Assembly: GCA_021732005.1 (NCBI GenBank)
Contig: JAKFVT010000024.1
Location: 124,001 to 188,000, forward strand
Direction of reading: 5' to 3'
DNA: 64,000 bases
Source of the DNA: Mycobacterium sp.
GTDB taxonomy: Bacteria > Actinomycetota > Actinomycetes > Mycobacteriales > Mycobacteriaceae
In this document: positions 1-8,830 of the stretch, one piece after another
Layout: each line of letters opens with the position of its first letter
How positions within the stretch are numbered: the stretch's first letter is position 1
Made by a program: the position numbers and the translations under genes
Notes under the pieces: model-generated
Database searches by the model: none
What the model saw: only the letters and a program-made list of their open reading frames with translations
What the model was told of the DNA's origin: nothing

Positions 1-449
1 GCGGCAACGCGATCATCAGCAGGGTGACCGCGCGATACGGGCTCACCTCGACCAGCGCGCCATACGACGGCAACTGGTGGAACACCATGAGCACCACCGC
101 CGACCTGGTTCGGTACTACGACATGCTGCTCGATGGTGCGGGCGGCCTGCCCGCCTCGCAGGCCGCGGTCATCCTCGGCGACCTCTCGGCGTCCACCCCC
201 ACCGGCGTCGACGGCTACCCGCAGCGGTTCGGCATCCCAGACGGGCTGTTCGCCGAACCCGTTGCGGTCAAACAAGGTTGGATGTGCTGCTGGAACGGCG
301 GCAACTGGCTGCACATGTCCACCGGGGTGATCGGACCGGACCGGCGCTTCGTGCTGGCCATGGCCTCACTGCAGCCGGTCGACGATGCGACCGCGCGCAA
401 CACGATGACCCAAGCCGTCAAGACGATGTTCCCCGACGGCCGGATCTGA
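1..449 (+). CDS. lppW: LppW-like serine hydrolase (beta-lactamase fold), C-terminal part
   Basis: The reading frame is open from the left edge (codons in phase with position 3), so the N-terminus lies outside the window. About 149 C-terminal residues are visible. They resemble the end of serine beta-lactamase/transpeptidase-fold proteins: an SxxDLVRYYDMLLDG helix typical of this fold and a KQGWMCCWNGGNWLHMSTG stretch where the KTG-like strand motif would be. The position next to trmD matches M. tuberculosis lppW (Rv2905), an alanine-rich lipoprotein. The catalytic Ser-x-x-Lys and any lipobox would be upstream and cannot be checked. Convergent with the exporter gene 13 bp downstream. Confidence 0.7.
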   Translation, partial: GNAIISRVTARYGLTSTSAPYDGNWWNTMSTTADLVRYYDMLLDGAGGLPASQAAVILGDLSASTPTGVDGYPQRFGIPDGLFAEPVAVKQGWMCCWNGGNWLHMSTGVIGPDRRFVLAMASLQPVDDATARNTMTQAVKTMFPDGRI

Positions 450-462
450 CTCCGCACGGCTG

Positions 463-2667
463 TCAACGACGCGGCGGTCCCGGCGGCGGCTGACGGAATT
501 CGGCGCGAGCCCGGAACGGCCGGGTCGGTTCATTGCCCACGGTCGCTGCCACCGCAGTCGTGTTCGCCATCGGACTGGCGAGCCGCGTCGTCGGCGCGGT
601 CGGGCTGGCGGCGCGCCGCGGACCGAGCACCAGCGGACGGGTGGCCTGGGCGCTCTCATCGTCGTTCTGTTCGAGCACCCTGCGGGCGATCCGCTCGATC
701 GCGCCCTGCACCTGCATGCGGTCGGGCCGGCCGTCGAACGCTGGCGAACGGGTGAGAGTGTCGGTAATCCAGCTCGCCAGCATGTTGCGGGCATGGTTCA
801 CTTCCGCGGCGCCGGCTGGGGTGAGCCACAGCTGATCGCCGCTGCGCTGGGCGTAGCCGTTCGCGACCAGCCGGTCGAACGTCGGCTCCAGGATCTCGAC
901 CGGCACCCGGTGGTGGGCGGCCACGGCGCTGAGGTCCGCCGTGCCGGCCACCTGCGCATGCCGGTAAATCCGCAACGCGGCCCACATCAACGGAACGTCG
1001 AGGCGGGTGCCGCCCGCTCGAGCCAGTGCCGGTAGGTGCTGGCCGCGACTCTCCCGCAGCAGTCGACTGACCGCGACCTCCAGCACTTTCTCGGCCGGTT
1101 CGGTGGTCGGCATGCCGAAGCCCTCGCCGAGGTCGGTGCTGCCGGTGGCGGCCGCGTCGCGCAGTGGCACCTGCTTGAGGAACAGCGCCAGTACGAACCC
1201 GACGATCGCGACCGGCGCCGCGAACAGGAAGACCTTGCTCAGCGACTCGGCGTAGGCGTCGACGATCGGCGCGGCCGCTGCGGGCGACAGCTTGTGCAGC
1301 GCCTGCGGTGACTGCGCGACGTCGGGCGGGGCACCGCTGGCCGCCAGGGCCGCCGGCAACCGGTCGGCCAGGAAGTTACTGAACAGTGAGCCGAAGATCG
1401 CGGCGCCGAACGAACTGCCGATGGTGCGGAAGAACGTCACTCCCGAGGTGGCCACGCCCAGGTCGGTGAAGTCGACGGTGTTCTGCACGGTCAAGATCAG
1501 GACCTGCATGCTCAGCCCGATTCCGGCGCCGAGGATCAGCAGGTCCAGCGACTGCACGAGCGTCGAGGTGTGCGCGTCCATCAGCGACAGCAGGATGAAC
1601 CCGACGGCCATGGTCGCGGTGCCCACTATCGGGAAGATCTTGTAGCGTCCGGTGCGACCGACGATGACACCACTGGTCAGCGAGGTGGCCAGCAGACCGG
1701 CGACCATCGGCAGGGTGTGCAGGCCGGACACGGTGGCCGACACCCCGTCGACGAACTGCATGTAGGTCGGCAGGAACGTCAGCGCTCCGAGCATCGCGAA
1801 TCCGACGACGAACGACAGCACGCAGCACACCGTGAACACCGGGTCGGCGAACAGCCTGATCGGCAGAATCGGTTCGGCAGCCCGCTTTTCGACGAACACG
1901 AAGGCCACCAGGATCGCCACCGAGCCGACGAACAGGCCGATGATCGTCGGCGATCCCCACGGATAGGTGGTGCCACCCCAGCTGGTGGCCAGGGTCAGAC
2001 CGGCCGCACCGAGACCGACCAGCACGATGCCGGGATAGTCGATGACCGGTCGGGAGGTACGGCCCAGCGCCGGAATCGCCACCGCCGCCACCGCGAGCAC
2101 CACCACCGCAACCGGCACGTTGACCCAGAACGCCCACCGCCACCCGAGGTGGTCGGTGAACAGCCCGCCCAACAGCGGGCCCACGACGGTGGTGACGCCG
2201 AACACGGCACCCAGCGCGCCCTGGTAGCGGCCCCGTTCGCGCAGCGGGATCACTTCGCCGATGACCGCGACCGCCGTGACGGTGATCGCTCCGCCGCCGA
2301 TGCCCTGCAGTGCGCGCGAAGCAACCAGCATCGACATCGATCCGGCCAATCCGCACAGCACCGAGCCGGCCAGGAAGAACAGCACGGCGGCCTGGAAAAC
2401 CGGCTTGCGGCCGAAGGTGTCACCGAGCTTGCCGACGACTGCGGTTACAATCGTCGACGCCAGCAGGTAACTGGTGACGACCCACGACTGGTGGCCGGCT
2501 CCGCCGAGATCGGCGACGACGGTGGGCAGTGCGGTCGCGACGATGGTCTGGTCGAGGGCGGCCAACAGCATGCCGAGCACCACAGCGAGGAAGACGAAGT
2601 TGCGCTGTCGGCCCGTCACCTGCGCAGCCGCCGGTGCTGGCGGAGCGCCGGTGGATGGACGAGTCAC
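463..2667 (-). CDS. DHA2-family MFS drug exporter with cytosolic C-terminal domain
   Basis: 734-residue proton-driven multidrug exporter of the 14-helix EmrB/QacA type. The first ~500 residues are alternating hydrophobic helices carrying family motifs: LDQTIVATALPT in helix 1, GKLGDTFGRKPVF (motif A) in the loop after helix 2, and GAVFGVTTVVGPLLGG (motif C) in helix 5. After FLALFLKQV (~residue 500) a soluble tail of about 230 residues follows, with a helix-rich stretch (SAVAAHHRVPVEILEPTFDRLVANGYAQRSG) that looks like a winged helix. The GTG start is supported by GAGGAAGGC just upstream. Some mycobacterial homologues such as Rv1877 also carry long tails. Substrate cannot be told from sequence. 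Confidence 0.88.
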   Translation of the reverse strand: MTRPSTGAPPAPAAAQVTGRQRNFVFLAVVLGMLLAALDQTIVATALPTVVADLGGAGHQSWVVTSYLLASTIVTAVVGKLGDTFGRKPVFQAAVLFFLAGSVLCGLAGSMSMLVASRALQGIGGGAITVTAVAVIGEVIPLRERGRYQGALGAVFGVTTVVGPLLGGLFTDHLGWRWAFWVNVPVAVVVLAVAAVAIPALGRTSRPVIDYPGIVLVGLGAAGLTLATSWGGTTYPWGSPTIIGLFVGSVAILVAFVFVEKRAAEPILPIRLFADPVFTVCCVLSFVVGFAMLGALTFLPTYMQFVDGVSATVSGLHTLPMVAGLLATSLTSGVIVGRTGRYKIFPIVGTATMAVGFILLSLMDAHTSTLVQSLDLLILGAGIGLSMQVLILTVQNTVDFTDLGVATSGVTFFRTIGSSFGAAIFGSLFSNFLADRLPAALAASGAPPDVAQSPQALHKLSPAAAAPIVDAYAESLSKVFLFAAPVAIVGFVLALFLKQVPLRDAAATGSTDLGEGFGMPTTEPAEKVLEVAVSRLLRESRGQHLPALARAGGTRLDVPLMWAALRIYRHAQVAGTADLSAVAAHHRVPVEILEPTFDRLVANGYAQRSGDQLWLTPAGAAEVNHARNMLASWITDTLTRSPAFDGRPDRMQVQGAIERIARRVLEQNDDESAQATRPLVLGPRRAASPTAPTTRLASPMANTTAVAATVGNEPTRPFRARAEFRQPPPGPPRR

Positions 2668-2736
2668 GCCTTCCTCAATACCCCTCCGCGACCGTGGGTA
2701 ACCTGCGCCGCGCCGTGCTCTCAGTCACCGAGCAGG

Positions 2737-3432
2737 TCAGGCCGACCCGCCGAGCAGGTCCGGCCGACGCTCCCGCGTCCGCTGCAGCGCCTGTTCGTGG
2801 CGCCACGCCGCGACTTTGCCGTGGTCACCGGAAAGCAGGACGTCCGGCACCGGCAGCTCGCGCCAGGTCGGCGGACGCGTGTAGCTCGGGCCTTCGAGCA
2901 GACCGTCCTTTTCCGGCGAGTGCGAATCATCCTGGTGCGAGCGCGGATTGCCCATCACGTTCGGTAGCAACCGGACCACCGCCTCGATCATCACCAGCGC
3001 CGCGACCTCACCACCGGCCAGCACGTAGTCGCCGATCGAGACCTCCTCGACCCGCATCCGCCGCCGCGCGTCCTCGGCGACCCGCTGGTCGATGCCTTCG
3101 TAACGGCCACAGGCGAACACCAGATGCCGCTCCCCCGTCCAGGCCTGGGCGTCGTTCTGGGTGAACAGCCGTCCCGCCGGTGTCGGGATCACGAGAACTG
3201 TGTCCTCGGTGCAGATCTCGTCGAGCGCCTCACCCCAGACCGGGGCCTTCATCACCATGCCCGGACCGCCGCCGTACGGAGCGTCGTCGACCGAGTGGTG
3301 GACGTCGTGGGTCCAGCGACGCAGATCGTGGACGGCGAAGTCCACGATGCCGGACTCGATGGCCTTGCCGGGCAACGACTGTCGTACCGGGTCGAGATAC
3401 TCGGGGAAGATGGAGATGACGTCAATCCGCAC
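2737..3432 (-). CDS. trmD: tRNA (guanine37-N1)-methyltransferase TrmD
   Basis: 231-residue SPOUT methyltransferase that methylates G37 next to the anticodon using S-adenosylmethionine, preventing +1 frameshifts. The trefoil-knot motifs are intact: [13 protein letters not shown] around residue 110 and [11 protein letters not shown] around residue 132, plus the interdomain linker [20 protein letters not shown] place the start at the GTG giving [13 protein letters not shown], the conserved family N-terminus; the frame stays open a further 14 codons upstream, but these would overlap rimM. It follows rimM by 10 bp in the khpA-rimM-trmD ribosome/tRNA run. Confidence 0.96.
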   Translation of the reverse strand: MRIDVISIFPEYLDPVRQSLPGKAIESGIVDFAVHDLRRWTHDVHHSVDDAPYGGGPGMVMKAPVWGEALDEICTEDTVLVIPTPAGRLFTQNDAQAWTGERHLVFACGRYEGIDQRVAEDARRRMRVEEVSIGDYVLAGGEVAALVMIEAVVRLLPNVMGNPRSHQDDSHSPEKDGLLEGPSYTRPPTWRELPVPDVLLSGDHGKVAAWRHEQALQRTRERRPDLLGGSA

Positions 3433-3442
3433 GGCTGCGCAC

Positions 3443-3973
3443 CTATTCCAAGCCATCCAGATCCAAAAGCCCATCGGGAGGATCGATTTCGACGATCCCG
3501 TCGTCCAGCGACACCGACACCACGATCGCTCCGACGAACGGCACCAACACTTCGGTGTCGTCAGCTCCGCGCACCGCCAGCAGTTCCGCGCCCGCGGTGT
3601 GCAGCACTTCGGTGATCGAGCCGACGACGCGGCCGTCGACGGTCCGCACCGTCAGACCTTCGAGCTGATGGTCGTAGAACTCGTCGGGATCCTCGATGGG
3701 AGGCAGTTCCGCGGAGTCGACGACGAACAGGTGGCCGCGCAATGCGTCGGCCGCATTGCGGTCGGACACCCCGCGCAGCCGTACCAACAGACGACCGCCG
3801 TGCGGCCGAACCGCCTCAACGACGACGTCTTGGCCGCCGTCACCGCGAGATGGCCGCAGCCGCAATCGGTTTCCGACTGCGAACCGCTCTTCGGGGTCAT
3901 CGGTGCGGACGTCGACCACCAGTTCCCCGGTGATGCCGTGAGCCTTGGCCACCCGCCCGGCGACGAGTTCCAT
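3443..3973 (-). CDS. rimM: 16S rRNA processing protein RimM
   Basis: 176-residue factor that binds protein S19 and assists maturation of the 30S head. The N-terminal RimM barrel begins [20 protein letters not shown], the conserved family start, and a PRC-barrel half follows from ~residue 95 ([12 protein letters not shown]). The frame remains open upstream across a copy of the small repeat at 3981-4009, but ATG 3973 fits the family best. Same order as M. tuberculosis Rv2907c, between the KH-domain gene and trmD. Confidence 0.94.
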   Translation of the reverse strand: MELVAGRVAKAHGITGELVVDVRTDDPEERFAVGNRLRLRPSRGDGGQDVVVEAVRPHGGRLLVRLRGVSDRNAADALRGHLFVVDSAELPPIEDPDEFYDHQLEGLTVRTVDGRVVGSITEVLHTAGAELLAVRGADDTEVLVPFVGAIVVSVSLDDGIVEIDPPDGLLDLDGLE

Positions 3974-3980
3974 CGTCAGC

Positions 3981-4009
3981 CCAGTCCCCGGGTCGCTTCG
4001 CTCCTGGCC
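3981..4009 (-). repeat. Single copy of small CAGGAGCG-AGCGACCCGGG repeat
   Basis: Between the khpA stop and the rimM ATG, read on the minus strand, lies GGCCAGGAGCGAAGCGACCC followed by GGGGACTGGG. The core CAGGAGCGnAGCGACCCGGG matches the three tandem units at 19899-20006 and lies in the same orientation relative to its downstream gene. If translated it gives [11 protein letters not shown], the same peptide as those units. Confidence 0.7.
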
Positions 4010-4013
4010 ACCG

Positions 4014-4256
4014 TTACTGGTCGGTGTCCACCACGTCGACGCGGATGCCTCGGCCACCGATACCGGCGACCAGGGTGCGCAACGCGGTCGCGGTGCGACC
4101 GCCACGGCCGATCACCTTGCCGAGGTCCTCAGGGTGGACGTGGACCTCAACCGTGCGTCCCCGCCGATTGGTGACCATGTCGACGCGGACATCGTCGGGA
4201 TTGTCGACGATCCCGCGGACCAGATGCTCCACGGCGTCGACGACGACCGAACTCAT
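4014..4256 (-). CDS. khpA: KH-domain RNA-binding protein KhpA
   Basis: 80-residue single KH-domain protein. The KH core is complete, with the GxxG loop seen as [16 protein letters not shown]. In Gram-positive bacteria KhpA pairs with KhpB/Jag and affects cell elongation and RNA metabolism; the mycobacterial member is Rv2908c. The ATG overlaps the rpsP stop by 4 bp (ATGA), so translation is probably coupled to S16. Confidence 0.92.
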   Translation of the reverse strand: MSSVVVDAVEHLVRGIVDNPDDVRVDMVTNRRGRTVEVHVHPEDLGKVIGRGGRTATALRTLVAGIGGRGIRVDVVDTDQ

Positions 4257-4738
4257 TCTGCGGCGGCCTCAGTGGACTCGGCAGCCTCGGCGGCCGGCTC
4301 AGCGGCCTCAGCGGCGGGCTCGGCCTCGGCGGCCTCAGCCTTCTTGGCCGGCGCCTTCTTCTTCTTGGCCTGGGTGGCCTCGCCACTCGGCGCGCCGTCG
4401 GCCTCAGCCAGCGCGGCGTTGAACAGGTCCAGCTTGCTGGGCTTGGGCTCCTTGACCTTCAGCGTGCCCTCGGCGCCGGGCAGGCCCTTGAACTTCTGCC
4501 AGTCACCGGTGATCTTCAGCAGGTTGAGAACCGGCTCGGTGGGCTGGGCGCCAACCGACAGCCAGTACTGCGCCCGCTCGGAGTCGATCTCGATCAGGCT
4601 CGGCTCTTCCTTGGGGTGGTAGCGGCCGATGACCTCGATCGAGCGGCCGTCGCGGCGGGTGCGCGCGTCGGCGACAGCGATGCGGTACTGGGGGTTGCGG
4701 ATCTTGCCAAGCCGGGTGAGCTTGATCTTGACAGCCAT
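4253..4738 (-). CDS. rpsP: 30S ribosomal protein S16
   Basis: 161-residue S16. The first ~85 residues are the canonical domain ([20 protein letters not shown], then [11 protein letters not shown] and [11 protein letters not shown]). A low-complexity Ala/Glu/Lys tail from ~residue 110 onward is typical of mycobacterial S16. First gene of the rpsP-khpA-rimM-trmD run. Upstream on this strand is AGGAGTTAGTTC before the ATG. The 184 bp between here and the next gene contains no other coding sequence I can support. Confidence 0.97.
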   Translation of the reverse strand: MAVKIKLTRLGKIRNPQYRIAVADARTRRDGRSIEVIGRYHPKEEPSLIEIDSERAQYWLSVGAQPTEPVLNLLKITGDWQKFKGLPGAEGTLKVKEPKPSKLDLFNAALAEADGAPSGEATQAKKKKAPAKKAEAAEAEPAAEAAEPAAEAAESTEAAAE

Positions 4739-4922
4739 GAACTAACTCCTGTGGGTATCACGCTGCAATTCAGCGATGCCGGCGGAATTGCCGGATCCGG
4801 TTTTGCCTCGCGCGCGTGACCAGCCGGCGGCCCATCCATAACGGAAGCCGCGGTCGGACAGCCACCGATTGTGCCAGACGGCCCTGGTCAGGTGTTAATC
4901 GCGCGACCTGGCGCCGGCCGGA

Positions 4923-5339
4923 TCAGACGATCTTCTGGATGCACTTCTGCTCGACGCGCCGCGTCATCCGCCAGCCGTCGGGGGTGCGGACGAACGCGTC
5001 GTCGTACCAGAGGCCGCAGAACATGATCTGGCCGTCGTCGCCGAGCGCCATCGGATTGAACAGGATCGTGCGCGAGGTCGCGGTGTCGCCGTCGAGGCGG
5101 ATGTCGAAGTTTCCGAGCATGTGGAAGTAGGCCGGGAAATTCGGCAGCACCTCGGCCAGCCAGGCCTTGACATCGGGGAAGGTGCCCGCGATCCCACCCA
5201 GCTCGGTGTAGTCGATGTGGGCGTCCGGGGTGAAAACACGATCGAGGTCGTCGAAACGGCGGCTGTCGATCGCCGTCGAGTAGTCGACCAGCAGCTGCTG
5301 GATTTCCATCCGATCCGACATCTCTTCAAGGCTCAGCAT
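4923..5339 (-). CDS. SnoaL/NTF2-like protein
   Basis: 138-residue single-domain protein of the cone-shaped NTF2-like fold: an N-terminal helix pair (MEIQQLLVDYSTAIDSRRFDDLDRVFTPDA) followed by curved beta-sheet strands ending in GWRMTRRVEQKCIQKIV. Homologous in position and sequence style to M. tuberculosis Rv2910c. Relatives include ketosteroid-isomerase-like and dehydratase enzymes, but no substrate can be assigned. Divergent from the flavoprotein gene; the 102-bp gap holds the iron-box candidate. Confidence 0.85.
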   Translation of the reverse strand: MLSLEEMSDRMEIQQLLVDYSTAIDSRRFDDLDRVFTPDAHIDYTELGGIAGTFPDVKAWLAEVLPNFPAYFHMLGNFDIRLDGDTATSRTILFNPMALGDDGQIMFCGLWYDDAFVRTPDGWRMTRRVEQKCIQKIV

Positions 5340-5406
5340 GCGCGTGATTCAACACCTGATCGTTGGGCGCGGCCGGTGTGGTCCACACCTGCGGGACACT
5401 TTCTAC

Positions 5407-5425
5407 TAAGGTTCGCCTAACCAAA
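5407..5425 (+). promoter_or_regulatory. IdeR (DtxR-family) iron box candidate
   Basis: TAAGGTTCGCCTAACCAAA matches the mycobacterial IdeR consensus TTAGGTTAGGCTAACCTAA at 15 of 19 positions by hand alignment, including both AGGTT/AACC half-site cores. It ends 16 bp before the GTG of the diflavin reductase, a position where bound repressor would block transcription. It also lies 67 bp upstream of the divergent SnoaL-like gene. Confidence 0.7.
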
Positions 5426-5441
5426 TTAGATCGGAGCAGGT

Positions 5442-7076
5442 GTGGTGGAGCGTCCGGGTTTCTCGCTGATCATCGGTTACGCCAGCGACATGGGGACCGC
5501 CGAGTACATCGCCATGCAGCTGGCCGACGCGGTCAAAGAAGCCGGGATCGACGCCACCGAGACCGAACTCAACGACATCGCCCTCGACGAGGTCCGGGCC
5601 GCGACCCACGTCATCGTGGTGGCCTCGACGTTCGGCGAGGGCGAGGTCCCCGACAACGGCACCGTGTTCTGGGAGGAGTTGGCGGCAGCCGACACCCGTC
5701 TCGACGGCCTGAGCTACGCGGTCCTGGCGCTGGGCGACAGCTCCTACGAGTTGTTCTGCAACGCCGGCCGGATCATCGATGCCCGCCTCGCCGAACTGGG
5801 TGCCCACGCGCTGGCCGAGCGCGCCGAGTACGACTGCTACCGGGAAGGCGACGCCCGCGAGTGGATCGCCGACGTCGCCACGATCCTCATTGAAGCGGCC
5901 GCCGCCGCACCCGCCTCAGCCGAATCCACCGCCCCGAAGACGGCACCGCACCGCCGTCACGGAGCCAGCCCGTGGACCGGCGCGAATCCCTTCACCTCGA
6001 CCGCCCTGGTGAACCGCCTGCTGACGGCACCGGAGTCCGACAAGGAGGTCCGCCACATCGAGCTGGATCTCGCGGACTCCGGAATCACTTATCAGGCCGG
6101 CGATTCGGTCGCCGTGCATCCGCCCAACAATCCCGCCCTGGTCGAGGCCGTCATGGCCAAGCTCGGAGTCGACAGCACCTACGTCGCCGCGGGCGGTGAT
6201 CGACCGCTGGGCGAACTGCTCGCCGACGATCTCGACATCTGCTGTCCGTCGCGGGCATTGCAGGCGCTGGTCGCGGCCCGCACCGACAACACCGAAGCCG
6301 CGGCGGCGCTGCGCTCCCCCGACCCCGCGGTGGTGTCCTCGTGGTTGTACGGCCGCGACGTGCTCGACCTGCTGCACCTTGCCGAGCTGTCAGTCGATGA
6401 GGTGCTGGAAACGTTGCGGCCCTTGCAGTTTCGCGACTATTCGATCGCCTCGAGTCCGCTGGTCCATCCGGGCCGGCTGCATCTGACGGTGGCGACCGTG
6501 CGCTACCACTGCCGTGACCGCGCCCGCGGTGGCGTGGCTTCCACATTTCTGGCCGACAGAGTCTCCAGTGGGCAGTCGGTGCGAATTCACCTGCGGCCCA
6601 ACCATAATTTCCGGCTGCCGGCCCCGGATGTGCCGATCATCATGGTCGGGCCGGGAACCGGCATCGCGCCGTTCCGCGCGTTCCTGCATGAACGCCAGGC
6701 GACCGCTGCGCCGGGCAGATCCTGGCTGTTCTTCGGCGACCGGCGGCGCCACACCGACTTCCTCTATGGCGACGAGCTGACGCGATTCCACGAATCCGGC
6801 GCACTGACCCGACTGGACCTGGCTTTCTCGCGGGAGAGTGCCGGGCCGAAAACCTACGTCCAGCACCGCATGAAGGACAACGCACGAGAGTTGTTCGCGT
6901 GGCTCGACGGCGGCGCGCATCTCTATGTGTGCGGCGACGCCGAGCGGATGGCCAAGGATGTCGACGCGGCCCTGCACGAGATCGTCGCCGAGGCCGGTGA
7001 CATGGACGCCGCCGCAGCGCACTCCTACGTCAACGAACTGATCAAAGCCCACCGGTACGTGCGCGACGTCTACTGA
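5442..7076 (+). CDS. Diflavin (FMN/FAD) NADPH reductase, sulfite-reductase alpha/CPR type
   Basis: 544-residue cytosolic electron-transfer protein. A flavodoxin domain occupies ~1-150 (IIGYASDMGTAEYIA phosphate loop; STFGEGEVPDNG). An FAD domain with the connecting insert spans ~185-390 (FRDYSIASSP at ~330), and an NADPH domain follows (GPGTGIAPFRAF ~402; LYVCGDAERMAKDV ~494). It ends in an aromatic residue two positions before its end (VRDVY), as in family members. The partner acceptor is not encoded beside it. M. tuberculosis has no such gene between Rv2910c and Rv2911, so it is an accessory gene. The IdeR-like box suggests induction under iron limitation, and iron-siderophore reduction is one possible role (inference). 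Confidence 0.9.
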   Translation: MVERPGFSLIIGYASDMGTAEYIAMQLADAVKEAGIDATETELNDIALDEVRAATHVIVVASTFGEGEVPDNGTVFWEELAAADTRLDGLSYAVLALGDSSYELFCNAGRIIDARLAELGAHALAERAEYDCYREGDAREWIADVATILIEAAAAAPASAESTAPKTAPHRRHGASPWTGANPFTSTALVNRLLTAPESDKEVRHIELDLADSGITYQAGDSVAVHPPNNPALVEAVMAKLGVDSTYVAAGGDRPLGELLADDLDICCPSRALQALVAARTDNTEAAAALRSPDPAVVSSWLYGRDVLDLLHLAELSVDEVLETLRPLQFRDYSIASSPLVHPGRLHLTVATVRYHCRDRARGGVASTFLADRVSSGQSVRIHLRPNHNFRLPAPDVPIIMVGPGTGIAPFRAFLHERQATAAPGRSWLFFGDRRRHTDFLYGDELTRFHESGALTRLDLAFSRESAGPKTYVQHRMKDNARELFAWLDGGAHLYVCGDAERMAKDVDAALHEIVAEAGDMDAAAAHSYVNELIKAHRYVRDVY

Positions 7077-7100
7077 CCGAGCGCGTTAGGCTCAGGGCCC

Positions 7101-7976
7101 ATGCGCAGACTTCTCGCGAGCCTGACGACGGCGCTCACTGTATTGACGGCGACGGCAGGGATTGCCAACGCGGACACCATCGATCAGCCACCGGGCTCGG
7201 TGCCGATCCCCGACGGACCCGCACCCGCGTGGATCGTCGCCGACATGGACACCGGCCAGGTGCTGGCCGGCCGCGACATGTACGCCGCGCATCCGCCGGC
7301 CAGCACGATCAAGACACTGCTGGCCCTGACCGCTCTGGACGAACTGCCCGACCTGAACGCGACGGTGGTGGCCAACAACTCCGACACCCTCGTCGAATGC
7401 AACTGCGCCGGGGTGCGACCCGGGCGCACCTACACCGCCCGCCAGCTGCTCGACGGGCTGCTGCTGGTGTCGGGCAACGACGCCGCCGACACCCTGGCCG
7501 ACATGCTCGGTGGCTACCGGGAGGCGGTCGACAAGATGAACGCCAAGGCCGTCGCGATCGGGGCGACCAACACCCACGCGACCACACCGTCCGGTCTGGA
7601 CGGAGCGGGTGGCCCGGGCTGGACCACTCCGCACGACCTCGCCGCGATCTTCCGCGCCGCGATGGCCAATCCGGTGTTCGCACAGATCACCGCCCAGCCG
7701 GTCGCGATGTTCCCCGGCGACACGGGCGATAAGCCGCTGGTGAATCAGGACGAGCTGCTGGCCCGCTATCCCGGTGCGATCGGCGGCAAAACCGGCTTCA
7801 CCGACGCCGCCCGCAAGACGTTCGTCGGCGCCGCCGACCGCGGCGGCCGCCGCCTGGTGATCGCGATGATGTACGGGCTGATCCACGAAGGTGGCCCCAC
7901 CTACTGGGATCAGGCGGCGGCGCTGCTGGATTGGGGCTTTGCCCAGAACCCGTCCGAGAGCGTCGCCGCGCTGTAG
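7101..7976 (+). CDS. dacB2: D-alanyl-D-alanine carboxypeptidase, DacB2-like
   Basis: 291-residue penicillin-binding protein 5-type enzyme that trims the terminal D-Ala of peptidoglycan stem peptides outside the membrane. It has a Sec signal peptide (residues 1-24, cleavage after ANA), the catalytic SxxK as PASTIKTL near residue 68, SGN in LLVSGNDAAD and KTG in IGGKTGFTD. Two closely spaced cysteines (ECNCAG) are shared with the paralogue at 8831. It starts 24 bp after the flavoprotein stop, so it may be co-transcribed with that gene. Orthologue of Rv2911. Confidence 0.93.
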   Translation: MRRLLASLTTALTVLTATAGIANADTIDQPPGSVPIPDGPAPAWIVADMDTGQVLAGRDMYAAHPPASTIKTLLALTALDELPDLNATVVANNSDTLVECNCAGVRPGRTYTARQLLDGLLLVSGNDAADTLADMLGGYREAVDKMNAKAVAIGATNTHATTPSGLDGAGGPGWTTPHDLAAIFRAAMANPVFAQITAQPVAMFPGDTGDKPLVNQDELLARYPGAIGGKTGFTDAARKTFVGAADRGGRRLVIAMMYGLIHEGGPTYWDQAAALLDWGFAQNPSESVAAL

Positions 7977-7985
7977 GCCGCCCGG

Positions 7986-8618
7986 CTAGCGGTGTCCGCC
8001 GCCCGCATTGAACCCCGGCTGAGCAGCCTCACCTTCGGTGATCTGATAGGGCGCGGGGGCCAGATCGTTGGGGGTGGCCACGATAGCCGAGTTGTCTCCC
8101 GACTGCGGGGCACCGGCGGGGGCCTGGCTGTCCGGCACGACCTGGAAATTCTCGTCGGAATCCGGCACGACGACAGGCGCCGCGGTGCTGCCCGGGTCAC
8201 CCGGTACCCAGGCCAGGAGGTCACGGGTGCCGTCGTTGAAGACAACGCTGTTCGGGATGTCGCCAACGACGTCGAAGTAGAGTTTTCCGCCATTCGACGC
8301 GCCCCAAATAGCGGGGTAGAAATCGCCGGACTCAGCCCGGGCACCGAAGCGCTCGATGAACGGCGGGTAACTGCCACCGAACCCGTCGATCGTCAGCTTG
8401 GCCGAATACAACGTGCCATTGTGTGGCACCGGGTCCGAACTGGGCTTGAGCTTGCCCACGGCGTAGCCGATGTAGGGCAGCCCATTGGGCCCGTTCAACG
8501 TTTCCTGCTCGCCGAACACCCTCACGCTGTCGGTCGCCCACGCCGGTGCGGCGCAGACGCCGGCAAGGCCCAACGTGACAACGGTGGCGGCCACCCCGGC
8601 CATTTTTGCGATCTTCAC
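7986..8618 (-). CDS. Secreted MPT63-family (DUF1942) protein
   Basis: 210-residue exported protein with a Sec signal peptide (VKIAKMAGVAATVVTLGLAG to about AWA) and an immunoglobulin-like beta-sandwich. GKLYFDVVG, followed by FNDGTRDLLAWVP, matches the C-terminal strands of the mycobacterial antigen MPT63. A Pro/Ala-rich tail ends in NAGGGHR. The GTG start at 8618 is chosen over an ATG ten codons upstream because GGGGAGAG lies at proper distance. It sits convergent to one DD-carboxypeptidase and divergent from the other. The molecular function of the family is unknown. Confidence 0.82.
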   Translation of the reverse strand: MKIAKMAGVAATVVTLGLAGVCAAPAWATDSVRVFGEQETLNGPNGLPYIGYAVGKLKPSSDPVPHNGTLYSAKLTIDGFGGSYPPFIERFGARAESGDFYPAIWGASNGGKLYFDVVGDIPNSVVFNDGTRDLLAWVPGDPGSTAAPVVVPDSDENFQVVPDSQAPAGAPQSGDNSAIVATPNDLAPAPYQITEGEAAQPGFNAGGGHR

Positions 8619-8830
8619 AGTCTCTCCCCAGCTGATCAGTGCCAACATCCCCGGTGCTTGTCTCCGAAGAGCTTACTGTGACCTACCTCTCATAAACCCG
8701 CTTTAAACGGCATCTCCGCGATTAGTCAGGACCCTCGTCGCCGCGCGCCAAACCCGTCCCTCGTCATCGCAATACATTCGAGACTCGCTCGCGTCGTTGC
8801 CGAGGTGCAGCCTGGTTAGCGTCGGCACTC

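Noticed and set aside
1570..2967. Plus-strand frame spanning the MFS and trmD genes
   Set aside because: Arg/His/Gln-rich antisense translation crossing two real genes; no family resemblance.
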